This document shows positions 8,884-16,833 of a stretch of 43,171 nucleotides of DNA, piece after piece; position 1 is the stretch's first letter; each line of letters starts with the position of its first letter. This DNA comes from Marinifilum sp. D737 (GTDB taxonomy: Bacteria > Bacteroidota > Bacteroidia > Bacteroidales > Marinifilaceae). The DNA lies in assembly GCF_026672275.1 (NCBI RefSeq), contig NZ_JANQCD010000038.1, positions 1 to 43,171 of the forward strand. Direction: 5' to 3'. Position numbers and translations under genes: made by a program. The notes beneath the pieces were generated by a model. That model made no database searches, had not been told where the DNA came from, and saw only the letters and a program-made list of their open reading frames with translations.

Positions 8884-9030
8884 CGAAGTATGTGAGATGT
8901 TACCAAGGGTGTATGTGATATAAACGTAGGAAAATATGAGCAGAACGTGGAAATATATGACGCTGACGCAGGAAAAACTCATCTGAACGTAGGAAAATAT
9001 GATCTGGACCCTAATTTTTGAGATGTTTTT
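8884..9030 (-). repeat. Block A of degenerate 21-bp repeats (about 7 units)
   Basis: Consecutive units of exactly 21 bp begin at 8884, 8905, 8926, 8947, 8968, 8989 and 9010. The clearest four are 8926-9009. On the minus strand the shared pattern is CTCAT, a T/A tract, TTTTCC, then TACGTTCA or a variant. Units differ at several positions but hold the 21-bp phase without indels. The outer units are weaker. On the plus strand the phase also gives an open frame of heptad-like units, but it lacks a start codon. Confidence 0.8.
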
Positions 9031-9042
9031 GTGGAATTGGAT

Positions 9043-9249
9043 GTCATTTTCCTACAAAAATATAATGCCAGGCTAGCCAAAATAGACAAAAAAATGCGTT
9101 GATGTGATTCCGACGCGCGTCAGGCTCATCTTTTCCCAGGTTTGGCTGATCTCAACGTGCGTTCAGCTCAAGTAAACCTGGGTCAGTGTCACATCTACCC
9201 AGGAACGGAACTCATTTATGCGCGTGGGGGAGAGTGTGACGCATGAAAG
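9043..9249 (+). repeat. Block B of degenerate 21-bp repeats, inverted to block A
   Basis: Units of 21 bp begin at 9103, 9124, 9145, 9166, 9187, 9208 and 9229, with a related unit near 9043 (TGTCATTTTCCTAC). The pattern on the plus strand, GCTCAT then TTTTCC or similar then a CCTGGGT/CGTTCA-like end, is the same as that of block A on the minus strand. The two blocks therefore face each other around about 9035. Confidence 0.75.
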
Positions 9250-9271
9250 TATCTTATAATTGCAGGAAAGA

Positions 9272-9297
9272 AAAGCCAAGTTTCACAGCTTGGCTTT
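9272..9297. terminator. Hairpin, possible bidirectional terminator
   Basis: Nine-bp perfect arms AAAGCCAAG and CTTGGCTTT around an eight-base loop, with A/T runs of three on either side. There is no obvious gene for it to terminate; it may close a transcript crossing the repeat blocks. Confidence 0.45.
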
Positions 9298-9413
9298 CAT
9301 ATCGTGCATGCAGTTTTAATTGTTCTTCTAGTGCATTTCTCCAATATCGTCCATATTGGGTTTATATTTCTCTGCTCATAAAAGGTAGCACATTACCCTT
9401 CCAATTGAGACTA

Positions 9414-9490
9414 AAAAGTCGCTGAGCGACGATAGTATGGTAGCCAATTTCATATGGTGTAGAAAAAGTACCATAGGTACGATATTGTCA
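9414..9490 (+). repeat. Pair of 13-bp palindromes with common flanks
   Basis: GTCGC-TGA-GCGAC at 9418-9430 and GTACC-ATA-GGTAC at 9468-9480. Both are preceded by AAAAA and followed by GATA(G)TAT-like sequence, and they lie 50 bp apart. The flanks are alike but the stems differ, and each stem stays fully paired. Confidence 0.75.
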
Positions 9491-9502
9491 TTTAGCAATA
9501 AA

Positions 9503-9530
9503 AAAGGCCTTGCAATTCTGCAAAGCCTTT
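9503..9530 (-). terminator. Intrinsic terminator of the DUF819 gene
   Basis: Arms AAAGGC-C-TTGCA and TGCAA-A-GCCTTT pair over 11 bp with one internal mismatch and a four-base loop ATTC; an A-run (9499-9505) gives a T-tract on the minus strand. It lies 26 bp past the stop codon. Confidence 0.8.
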
Positions 9531-9555
9531 CTTTATATATGGTTTATTGATATGT

Positions 9556-10722
9556 TTAGCTCAAATAAATCGCAATACTAACCCCAATAAAAGTACCAAT
9601 AACATAGCCCAAAATTCCGACTAAGATACCAGGAGTTACCAGCTTTTTTTGTCCCATTGATGCAGCCATGGGTGCGGCAACCGATGGGCCCATAATATTG
9701 GCAGCCGAAGAAATAACCACTTCGTAAACATCAAGTTTGAACAGTTTGGCCAATGCCAGTAGAAACAAAAAGTGGAAAATCATAATGGTAAGATAGAAAG
9801 CCAATACAGCTGGTCCGATACTGAATATTTGCTGAATGTTTGTAGCGGCACCAATGACAGCTAAAAACACATACATCATCCATAAACCAACCGAGAATGC
9901 GGTGTTTTCGAGAGGTTGTAAGAGTTTAGGAAACAGGTTGGCTGCCAGCACTGCAAAAACCGTAATGATTAGAATGCTTAAATTGATATCAGTATTCAAA
10001 AGACTTTGCAAATAAGGAGAGACAAAGCTACCTGCACCTGCTATGAAAGCTGCAATAAATACCGAAACGGCAATTCGCTCCATGGTGATAGGATATTCTG
10101 CTTTTTTTGCTGAGCTTTCTTCTACACGATTTTCGGCCTTAGGCTTTACAAAAAAGCGAGCCAAAAATAGCAGAGAAGGAGTTAAAAACAGGAATAGGGT
10201 GTACAGGTTGGAAACAAAATTATCAACAGCAATGGTAGCTGTAAACAATGGGTTTGTACTAAAATTAAGTGCTTCGGCAGCAGCTATAAAATTCACACTT
10301 CCACCAACAAGCGTTGCTGCAATAACTCCTGCAGTTTTACCAGAATCAGGACCCAAATCGATAATGTTGAAGGCCAAAAAACAACCCAAAACAATGCCAA
10401 TGGCTCCTAAAATGTAGGCCACAAGCAATTTGCCGCTTTCCTTTACAATTTTTACAATGTTAGAACTAAACAGGAGCATAGGAATGGAAATGGGAATGAA
10501 GTACGAAAATACCAATTCGTAAACATCTACCTTAATGTTTGGGTTCGATGCTACCGGAACAACTCCAGCCATTGCCAACAAGGACATGGAAATCATGGTA
10601 ACCAAGATACCTGATAGTTTTCCAAACCATTTTTTGTGTTCAGAATAGATTCCAAAGGCGGCAGCACCTGCCACAACGAAAAACAACACCATGTTGCTTT
10701 CGGGAGAGATAAGTGATTGCAT
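9556..10722 (-). CDS. DUF819 integral membrane protein (YjcL-like)
   Basis: A 388-residue polytopic inner-membrane protein with about ten to twelve hydrophobic helices. The DUF819 hallmarks are GVIAATLVGGSVNFIAAAEAL in the first half and ANIMGPSVAAPMAASMG in the second, two pseudo-symmetric glycine-rich re-entrant-like segments, as in antiporter or carboxylate/amino-acid carrier folds. Members are described only as putative transporters; the substrate is unknown. Length matches the family (about 380-400 aa). It is monocistronic: a terminator follows directly, and 404 bp of repeat DNA separates it from the helicase gene upstream. Confidence 0.85.
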   Translation of the reverse strand: MQSLISPESNMVLFFVVAGAAAFGIYSEHKKWFGKLSGILVTMISMSLLAMAGVVPVASNPNIKVDVYELVFSYFIPISIPMLLFSSNIVKIVKESGKLLVAYILGAIGIVLGCFLAFNIIDLGPDSGKTAGVIAATLVGGSVNFIAAAEALNFSTNPLFTATIAVDNFVSNLYTLFLFLTPSLLFLARFFVKPKAENRVEESSAKKAEYPITMERIAVSVFIAAFIAGAGSFVSPYLQSLLNTDINLSILIITVFAVLAANLFPKLLQPLENTAFSVGLWMMYVFLAVIGAATNIQQIFSIGPAVLAFYLTIMIFHFLFLLALAKLFKLDVYEVVISSAANIMGPSVAAPMAASMGQKKLVTPGILVGILGYVIGTFIGVSIAIYLS

Positions 10723-10832
10723 GTGTAAGATATTGAAATTAGTGTATTAGACCACTTTGCTTGAGTTCAAACAAAATGGCTTACCGAATTTAATAAATAA
10801 TTTGAATCAAGGATTGAAAATTTCCCTATATC

Positions 10833-11018
10833 CTCAAGCCGGAAGGCTTTTACTTTTTCCATTGATGAAAAAGTAAACAAAAAATCTAGGGCGTGTAAGC
10901 TAAAACTGCTTCTACTTGAAAACTTTAAGTGCGGCGGAGTGATCTTCGAACAAGTTCTCAGCTTCTCCGTCTTTCTAAAAGTTTACTGCGTATAATCAGC
11001 TTGACCTTCCAATGCCCC
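10833..11018 (+). repeat. Dispersed repeat R1, copy 1
   Basis: Begins with CTCAAGCC and ends at CAATGCCCC. It matches the reverse complement of 35654-35907, but lacks about 60 bp from the middle of that copy. The frame running through GCTTTTACTTTTTCCATTG translates to AFTFSIDEKVN, then RACK.KLLLLEN.K.GGVIF, as in copy 2; here there is AAG where copy 2 has ATG, so no start. Confidence 0.85.
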
Positions 11019-11092
11019 AAAGACATGATGTTATACTAAACCTTTTTAAAGGAAATATTACAATCCTGGACTCTTAAAATATTCAAAAGAAA

Positions 11093-11117
11093 AGCTCAAA
11101 CTATATTGGTTTGAGCT
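11093..11117 (-). terminator. Intrinsic terminator of the DEAD-box helicase gene
   Basis: Nine-bp arms AGCTCAAAC and GTTTGAGCT with a seven-base loop; on the minus strand it is followed by TTTCTTTTG. It is 10 bp beyond the stop codon. Confidence 0.8.
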
Positions 11118-11126
11118 CGAAGTATT

Positions 11127-12371
11127 TTACTTTTTCTTTCTTTTTTTCTTTTTTGGATTTTCGAAGTATTCATCTGCTTCTTCCATAAGTTCTTTCAAAC
11201 TTTTTGAATAATCTTCCGAAAAGTCGATGGTTGCAGAGTATTCCTGGTGTGAGATATCCATCACTTGAATTTCCCCTCCAAGATAATCTTCAATTTCGTT
11301 TAAAAGTTCCTTTTCAGTATCTGGGCAACAGAACGAAATGGCAGTTCCTTTTTGTACGCCACGTCCTGTACGTCCAACTCGGTGTACGTAGTTCTCAGAA
11401 ACATCAGGAAGATCGTAGTTTACCACGTAATCAACATTGGGAATGTCAATTCCACGTGCACTTACATCGGTAGCAATTAGAATTTTTACTTTGCCGGATT
11501 TAAATTCATTTAAGGCGGCCAAACGATCTTTTTGCTCTCTATCGCCATGAATCAATTGTGTTTTTACGCCCACACGATCCATTGCTTTGTGTACACGTTC
11601 GGCACGAACTTTGGTTCTTACAAAAACCAAAATTTTACTTTCCTCATGCTCTTTGGCAATGCGTTCAAGGAAGAATCGCTTGTCATCCATTTTTACATAT
11701 GCCAATGAATGCTCCACATTTCTTGATACCGGATCTTTCGGTGAAATTTGAATGCGAATGGCTTTTCGAACCAATGAATAGGCCAACTTCTTAATTTTTG
11801 GCGTAATGGTTGCCGAAAAGAATAAGGTTTGTCTGTTTCTTGGCAAAAATTTAATTAGGTCTTGAATGTCTTTAATAAAGCCCAAATCCAACATGTGATC
11901 TGCTTCATCCAATACCAGGGTGTCAATGTTTCTCAAATTGATATAGCCTTGGCTTGTAAGGTCGAACATTCTGCCTGGAGTCGAAATTAAGATGTCGATT
12001 CCCTTCTGCAATTTTGCAATTTGTGGATCTTGTTCAACGCCACCAAAAACGCAAAAGCTCTTTACTTTGGTGTACTTGCCAACTTCCTGAAACACTTCGG
12101 TAATTTGTATTGCCAGCTCGCGAGTAGGAACCATTACAACACATTTAATGTCTTTACTGCTTTTGTTTTTCTTCGATTTGTGAATTTTATCGATAATAGG
12201 AATGGCAAAGGCTGCCGTTTTACCGGTACCGGTTTGTGCAATAGCCAAAACATCCTCACCTTTTACAATGGGTGGAATGGCTTTGTACTGAATATCGGTG
12301 GGTCTTTTAAAACCAAGTGTTTCCAGATTCTTCTTAATATCTGGAGAAAAGTTATATTGACTAAACTTCAT
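11127..12371 (-). CDS. DEAD-box ATP-dependent RNA helicase (RhlE-like)
   Basis: A 414-residue helicase with the full DEAD-box motif set: Q motif PTDIQ (24-28), motif I AQTGTGKT (45-52), Ia PTRELA (82-87), Ib TPGR (131-134), II DEAD (155-158), III SAT (near 186), V ARGIDIP, VI HRVGRTGR. A basic tail (PKKKKRKKK) follows and probably binds RNA. This is a short RhlE-type protein involved in ribosome assembly or mRNA turnover; the exact paralogue cannot be fixed. It is transcribed alone from a TAnnTTTG promoter 25-32 bp upstream. Confidence 0.93.
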   Translation of the reverse strand: MKFSQYNFSPDIKKNLETLGFKRPTDIQYKAIPPIVKGEDVLAIAQTGTGKTAAFAIPIIDKIHKSKKNKSSKDIKCVVMVPTRELAIQITEVFQEVGKYTKVKSFCVFGGVEQDPQIAKLQKGIDILISTPGRMFDLTSQGYINLRNIDTLVLDEADHMLDLGFIKDIQDLIKFLPRNRQTLFFSATITPKIKKLAYSLVRKAIRIQISPKDPVSRNVEHSLAYVKMDDKRFFLERIAKEHEESKILVFVRTKVRAERVHKAMDRVGVKTQLIHGDREQKDRLAALNEFKSGKVKILIATDVSARGIDIPNVDYVVNYDLPDVSENYVHRVGRTGRGVQKGTAISFCCPDTEKELLNEIEDYLGGEIQVMDISHQEYSATIDFSEDYSKSLKELMEEADEYFENPKKKKRKKK

Positions 12372-12395
12372 TCTTCTTTGTCTTCAAATTTGCGA

Positions 12396-12403
12396 CAAAG
12401 ATA
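12396..12403 (-). promoter_or_regulatory. Bacteroidota -7 promoter box for the helicase gene
   Basis: TATCTTTG on the minus strand matches the Bacteroidota -7 consensus TAnnTTTG and lies 25 bp upstream of the ATG. The transcription start would then fall very close to the gene, giving a short leader. Confidence 0.55.
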
Positions 12404-12546
12404 GTTGTAAAAACTGAGTTTGCAGGCATATCCATTTTCTGATTTTCACAATTAATTCTAATACATGCAGACCGCATGAATAATATTGCCATGAATCTTT
12501 AAATTATTATCCACTGCACTGTATTTAAATGCCAATTATAGATTCT

Positions 12547-12720
12547 AATACTTCGGTGCACTGCACCTTTTTATTTGCTATAAATACTTCGCCACTCTGT
12601 GGCTTGTTTCGTATTGATTTTAATTAAAAACAGGTTGATAAGGAGCGTAGCACCAAAGTCTCTATAGAATAAATGAGTTGAATAAAACCTAAGGTGCAGG
12701 GCACCGCAGTATGTAATACC
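12547..12720. repeat. Three 13-bp palindromes with conserved GAAGTAT-like flank
   Basis: GGTGC-AGT-GCACC (minus, 12555-12567) and GCCAC-AGA-GTGGC (minus, 12591-12603) are both followed on the minus strand by GAAGTATT; GGTGC-AGG-GCACC (plus, 12693-12705) is followed by GCAGTATG. Same architecture as the pair at 9414-9490. A decayed relative, GGAGC-GTA-GCACC, lies near 12642. Confidence 0.75.
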
Positions 12721-12740
12721 AATACTACTTCAAGTGCTAT

Positions 12741-13727
12741 TTATGCCCGCTTCATTTCTACCCAATATCTAAAATAACCATATCCACCCAGCACAAGGGT
12801 TCCGATAAAAGTTAGCCCGTTGGATAAAATTCCAAAACTAATTCCTGCATTGGCATCGAGCTGATAGGCCAAAAATAATTGTAGCAAAAAGAAATGCGTG
12901 GTTCCTATTCCGCCCGGACTTGGTAGTGCCCATCCTAATCCTCCAATAAATAAAATTACTACGGCAAAGAAGATTGAATATTCTGATGTTTCGGGCAAAC
13001 ATAGTAGGTATATGTAATTTAGAATTACCAGTGTCATCCAAATTAAAAGGGTAAGTAGAATAAACTTGAATCTCTTTTTTAAGAGCAATCCTTGTTTTAA
13101 GGATTCAAACATGCTTTGCAAAAATCCAACCACTTTCTTGATAATTGGTTTCTCTGATTTTTTAAGTCTTTTGAGACTAATCAAAAACAAAACGACAAAG
13201 AGAATTAGAAGGATTGGCAGGACATAGATGTAGCGATATCCGTAGATGTGTGAAATGCCACCAATGGTTGAATCAATAATTCCTTGTAGTCTTTCTACCT
13301 CGATAACGAAAATGCATACAATTCCTAATCCTAGTATTAACAAGTCGTAGGCACGTTCGGCCATTACACTTCCCATGGAAACAGCCACCGGAACTTTCGA
13401 GTTTTTTTGAAGTGATGTACAACGGATGATTTCGCCAAGTTTAGGCGTGAAACTATTTACGAAATATCCCAAAAGGAGAGAGGTGAGTACTTTATCGGAT
13501 TTAGGAGTTTCTCCTGTCTCTTCGATTAATAGTTTCCAGCGCAAAGCTCTTAGGTAAAAGACCAGGAACAGACATAGAAAACTAAGGAAGATGAAAAAAT
13601 AATCGGCTCCTGCCAAGCTTTCCCAAACAGGACCTAATGGTTTTTCATGTAGGGTAAGAAAAAGGAATATTGCTCCGATAATTACACCAGATAGGTTTTT
13701 AAGTATGCTTTTTATATTATTTATCAT
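12741..13727 (-). CDS. UPF0104 / lysylphosphatidylglycerol-synthase-like flippase domain protein
   Basis: A 328-residue inner-membrane protein with about eight helices. It carries the UPF0104 signature pieces: LFYLRALRWKLLIEE (family RxxRWxxLL, residues about 58-70), LLLGYFVNSFTPKLGEIIRC (family G-x-x-x-N-x-x-P-x-x-x-G-E-x-x-R) and GGLGWALPSPGGIGTTHFFL near the C-terminus (family P-x-P-G-G-x-G). The domain is homologous to the membrane half of MprF, but no aminoacyl-transferase domain is attached. Role probably lipid flipping or handling; exact substrate unknown. It is followed by no clear terminator. It begins 46 bp from the end of the DUF5655 gene, so the two may be co-transcribed. Confidence 0.85.
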   Translation of the reverse strand: MINNIKSILKNLSGVIIGAIFLFLTLHEKPLGPVWESLAGADYFFIFLSFLCLFLVFYLRALRWKLLIEETGETPKSDKVLTSLLLGYFVNSFTPKLGEIIRCTSLQKNSKVPVAVSMGSVMAERAYDLLILGLGIVCIFVIEVERLQGIIDSTIGGISHIYGYRYIYVLPILLILFVVLFLISLKRLKKSEKPIIKKVVGFLQSMFESLKQGLLLKKRFKFILLTLLIWMTLVILNYIYLLCLPETSEYSIFFAVVILFIGGLGWALPSPGGIGTTHFFLLQLFLAYQLDANAGISFGILSNGLTFIGTLVLGGYGYFRYWVEMKRA

Positions 13728-13773
13728 CTATTAAAAATTCAATTGTAATTAGAGGAAGAAACAAAAATATAAA

Positions 13774-14187
13774 TTATTTTTTCCTCACGGTCCAATAGGC
13801 AGCCTTTATCCAATCCTTTATTTGTGCATCGAAATCTTCAGCTTCGGCTATTACTAACCTATGAAGCACCCTGTTTTTAGATATTCGCTTGCAAAAGATT
13901 ACAGGGAAAACATCTTCTTCGTGGTGAAGCTGATATTCCAGTACAAGTCGATCTTTTTTAGGGTAAACCGATAAGAAATTTGCACCAATTTTAAACTGAA
14001 TGCAGGTTTTTAGGTATAAAATCTCGATGTTTTCGAAAGTATTCACATACTCTTCCAATAGGGCAAAGGTAGCCACTACATTGTCACTCATTTTATTGGT
14101 ATGAGTTTCTTTATCGGTGATATAACACGAATGATATTGATTTGGTCCGGGAAGAATTCGCTTACAATTGGGGCAAGTCCAAGGCAT
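13774..14187 (-). CDS. DUF5655 domain protein with N-terminal zinc-binding-like motif
   Basis: A 137-residue cytosolic protein. The first 20 residues hold CPNC and HSC (WTCPNCKRILPGPNQYHSC), a probable zinc site. The rest (FALLEEYVNTFENIEILYLKTCIQFKIGANFLSVYP... ending WIKAAYWTVRKK) fits DUF5655, a small domain also seen at the end of DUF4287 proteins. Function of the family is unknown. The gene lies between the UPF0104 gene and the second sigma/FecR unit, on the same strand. Confidence 0.75.
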   Translation of the reverse strand: MPWTCPNCKRILPGPNQYHSCYITDKETHTNKMSDNVVATFALLEEYVNTFENIEILYLKTCIQFKIGANFLSVYPKKDRLVLEYQLHHEEDVFPVIFCKRISKNRVLHRLVIAEAEDFDAQIKDWIKAAYWTVRKK

Positions 14188-14247
14188 ACTTCAATTCTAT
14201 AATTTTCGGAAAGATACAACAAATCTTAATTTTACATAGAACTCACG

Positions 14248-15825
14248 TTAATTTAGATCTGACCTGCCCAAAGCAATTTGTTGCATGCTGTTGTTGATTC
14301 TTTTTAAGGCATCCTGAATGTTCTCTTCGGGTTTTATAAAATTGCTTTTTCCCCAAAAAGTAGGATCATATCTTGTTTTGTAATTGGAGAAAATGGTAGT
14401 AGGAGGTAGGGATTCCCTATATTTAAATCGTACAACATTCTCCGCTTTAACATTTGTAGTTGCCATCTCGAATGAGGTGAAGAAATAACTGGAGAACAAT
14501 CTCTTTTTATTTTTAACTTTGAATTTTAGATTTCCCAAGGCATGATTCAAATAGTATTTTCCGTTGATATCTCGATAGCTCACTACATAATTTATCATGC
14601 TTGGTTTGGCCTTGGTCTTTGCACTGCCTTTTACAATGAATCGGTTTTTTAGTTCGTTCATGCGATACTTTTCGAAACCAAATTCAGCTCGAATGATGGC
14701 CAAATTATTAGTTTCAATAAATAATTTACCTTCTAACATAGGTTCACTCAGTTTAGGCCTGGGTTTAAACTCAATAATGTATACCGAACGATTGTTGTAA
14801 GTGCTGATATCCAACAAACGGTAATTGTACAAATGGGTATATTCTTCGTTTAGAAATTCGGGTAGGTTTTTCACAATATCCAACTGTAAACATCCTTGAA
14901 TTCCACCTTTTAGTCGAAACGAAATGGTATCTAATCTGGTAACATCATAAATTTTTCGGCTTTTAAAAACTTTTACTCTTTCCAGTGCATCTTGATGAGA
15001 ATAGGAACTTTTGTAGATATCCAATACTGATTCCAGATAAATCATGTATTTGTTATTTTTCATCACCGATTCCCGGTAGAAAGAGGTTAGGTTTGTTGAT
15101 TTTTGAGGATAGTTCTTGTGGATGTTATTCACAGCTGCATGAACCAAAGCCAAAGGATCATTGTTTCGAATAATTACTTCTTGAAGGGAAATGAAATCTT
15201 CTTTGAGTTCCACTTCAATTTGATTTTTCTTTAAATTGGCAACAACAATTTCATTATTCTGATATCCAACATATGAAAAAACCAATGTGTCATTTAAGTT
15301 CTCCGAAGATATGCTTAGTGAGAATTCACCATCTTGGTTGGTTATGGTACCCACGTGCTTTCCTCTTATTCCGATGCTGGCATATGGTAAAGCTTCTTTT
15401 GAATTCAAATCTTTAACAATACCAGTAAGTTTTCGGTATGAAATGTATGGTATAATTTCCTTAGGAGCCTGAACATTAAGAGCTTCCTTTACAGGAACAA
15501 TAACAATGTGCTTTTTGGTTACATGAAAATTAAGGTCTTTATCAGGGATTAATTTTCTTAGTACACTTGAAAGTTTTTCATTTTTGATGGTAATATTTAA
15601 AGGCTTTCGATCTTTAAAAAGGTCGGCATTGTAGGTGAAATAACATTGGGCTTTTTGTTCAATGCTGTCTAGTGCACTTTCAATAGGAGTTTCAGATAAG
15701 TTTAGGTTGATCTTTTTATCCAACAAATGAATTTGAGCTTTGGTATTAAAGCATAGAAATAGCAGAATGAAAAGTATGGTATGTTTTTTCATTGAGTACT
15801 TTTGATATGATTTAATACGATCCAT
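14248..15825 (-). CDS. STN + CarboxypepD_reg-like protein, putative partner of FecR circuit 2
   Basis: A 525-residue exported protein. An ATG at 15792 (residue 12, MKKHTILFILLFLCFNTKAQ) gives a classical signal peptide and may be the true start. Then come an STN domain (about 33-115, ESALDSIEQKAQCYFTYNADLF), a CarboxypepD_reg-like domain (about 133-215, TGIVKDLNSKEALPYASIGI) and a C-terminal region beginning FYRESVMKNNKYMIYLE with no barrel. It begins only 6 bp after the FecR stop, so it is in the same operon. STN usually sits on TonB receptors; here it is on a non-receptor protein, which may be the signal input to FecR 2. The C-terminal part is shared with the 17614-18918 protein. Confidence 0.82.
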   Translation of the reverse strand: MDRIKSYQKYSMKKHTILFILLFLCFNTKAQIHLLDKKINLNLSETPIESALDSIEQKAQCYFTYNADLFKDRKPLNITIKNEKLSSVLRKLIPDKDLNFHVTKKHIVIVPVKEALNVQAPKEIIPYISYRKLTGIVKDLNSKEALPYASIGIRGKHVGTITNQDGEFSLSISSENLNDTLVFSYVGYQNNEIVVANLKKNQIEVELKEDFISLQEVIIRNNDPLALVHAAVNNIHKNYPQKSTNLTSFYRESVMKNNKYMIYLESVLDIYKSSYSHQDALERVKVFKSRKIYDVTRLDTISFRLKGGIQGCLQLDIVKNLPEFLNEEYTHLYNYRLLDISTYNNRSVYIIEFKPRPKLSEPMLEGKLFIETNNLAIIRAEFGFEKYRMNELKNRFIVKGSAKTKAKPSMINYVVSYRDINGKYYLNHALGNLKFKVKNKKRLFSSYFFTSFEMATTNVKAENVVRFKYRESLPPTTIFSNYKTRYDPTFWGKSNFIKPEENIQDALKRINNSMQQIALGRSDLN

Positions 15826-15831
15826 AAGTAA

Positions 15832-16827
15832 TTAAATTCCCTTTTTCAATATGATGGTTTTACCTTTCTTCTCATATGTCAGATTAAATGACATACAGAT
15901 ATTGTTTAAAACATGCCTAAGCGATTCCTGATCGAAAGTGGTATTAATTTTCTCTTTTGCAATTTCATCGCTTTCAAACTGAATTTGAACGTGATAAGTT
16001 CTTTCAATTACTTTGGCAACTTCTTTTAGCTCCATTCTTCTGAAAACCATTTTTTGTGTTTTCCACGATAAGTAATTGTCATCGTTCATTAAGCTTTTGC
16101 TCAGTAAGCTTTCTTTCAAAATCGCAAAATCACCTTTTTCAAGGATAACCGATTCCTTATTGTTGATCTCAGAAAATTTAACTTTCCCCGTTTTAACCAG
16201 AACTTCAACTTTATCATCCTTGGCAATTACATTGAAAGATGTTCCCAAAACTTTAATTTCGGCATCTTTTGCTGCAATAATAAAGGCTTTGTTTGGGTTT
16301 TTGGCAATATCAAAAAAAGCTTCACCTTCCAGGCTTACATTTCTGGTATCATCATTAAATTTTCTTGGATAAACCAGTTTGGCTTCTCCGTTTAGAGTAA
16401 CGGTCGAACCATCGGCAAGAACAATGGATTTATTGCTTTCATGGGCTTGCGAAATAAAAGTTTGATATGGCGATAGGTAATCATTGTAAACTTTGTTAGA
16501 AATCAGGCCCAAGCCAATTACTACAATAATCATTGCTGCAAACTGAAGAACTCTTTTGGTATTAAGAATTAACTTTTTGCCACTCTTCTTATTCTTAATT
16601 TGGCCGTTTACTTTGTTCCAGGCAATATCAGCATTGTATTGCTCTCTGATTTGCATTACATCTTCAACCAAACCCAAATCCTTTTCTGATGCTGCAACAA
16701 TTTGAGCATATTCGGGCTTCGAATCAATCACCTTTTTAAAGGCTGCCTTTTCTTCCTCACTCATTTCTCCGCTCAAATACTTCGAAATGATTTCCCATTC
16801 AATGTTATGTGATGTTTCCTTCTTCAT
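15832..16827 (-). CDS. FecR-family anti-sigma factor (circuit 2)
   Basis: A 331-residue single-pass membrane regulator. N-terminal cytoplasmic part (1-90, ISKYLSGEMSEEEKAAF), transmembrane helix about 94-110, FecR domain about 125-225 (LADGSTVTLNGEAKLVYP, LGTSFNVIAKDDKVEVLV) and DUF4974 C-terminus about 255-331 (MVFRRMELKEVAKVIERTY). It begins 6 bp after the sigma-factor stop and is followed after 6 bp by the STN protein, so translation is probably coupled. By analogy it transmits a periplasmic signal from the STN domain to the sigma factor. Confidence 0.92.
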   Translation of the reverse strand: MKKETSHNIEWEIISKYLSGEMSEEEKAAFKKVIDSKPEYAQIVAASEKDLGLVEDVMQIREQYNADIAWNKVNGQIKNKKSGKKLILNTKRVLQFAAMIIVVIGLGLISNKVYNDYLSPYQTFISQAHESNKSIVLADGSTVTLNGEAKLVYPRKFNDDTRNVSLEGEAFFDIAKNPNKAFIIAAKDAEIKVLGTSFNVIAKDDKVEVLVKTGKVKFSEINNKESVILEKGDFAILKESLLSKSLMNDDNYLSWKTQKMVFRRMELKEVAKVIERTYHVQIQFESDEIAKEKINTTFDQESLRHVLNNICMSFNLTYEKKGKTIILKKGI

Positions 16828-16833
16828 TTTATT

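Larger units (their letters stand above)
8611..9555. other. 945-bp gene-free region rich in repeats
   Basis: No gene was found here. From left to right it holds: the leader of the coiled-coil gene (8611-8700); a stretch with weak direct repeats of AATGRGCYTGTR type (about 8724-8790); the two head-to-head 21-bp repeat blocks (8884-9249); a hairpin (9272-9297); two 13-bp palindromes (9418-9430, 9468-9480); and the terminator of the DUF819 gene (9503-9530). The short open frame at 9243-9425 spans hairpin and repeat sequence and has no family signature. Confidence 0.7.
10723..11126. other. 404-bp gene-free region with one dispersed-repeat copy
   Basis: It contains the 5' leader of the DUF819 gene, copy 1 of the dispersed repeat (10833-11018) and the helicase terminator (11093-11117). 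No gene was found. Confidence 0.6.
12372..12740. other. 369-bp gene-free region with three palindromes
   Basis: It holds the helicase promoter at its left end and three short palindromes in its right half (12555-12567, 12591-12603, 12693-12705). No gene was found. Confidence 0.6.

Noticed and set aside
8896-9020. Open frame through block A giving seven-residue repeats (VGKYEQN-like)
   Set aside because: There is no in-frame start codon, it spans only about 40 codons, and block B does not preserve it; the heptad pattern follows from the 21-bp period.
8884-9249. 21-bp blocks as a CRISPR array
   Set aside because: The units are contiguous with no unrelated spacers, diverge from each other, and no cas genes are present.
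9243-9425. 60-aa plus-strand ORF
   Set aside because: Runs through a hairpin and a palindromic repeat; no conserved features and no start signal.
10043-10417. 124-aa plus-strand ORF
   Set aside because: It is the antisense shadow of the DUF819 gene, whose family motifs are clear on the other strand.
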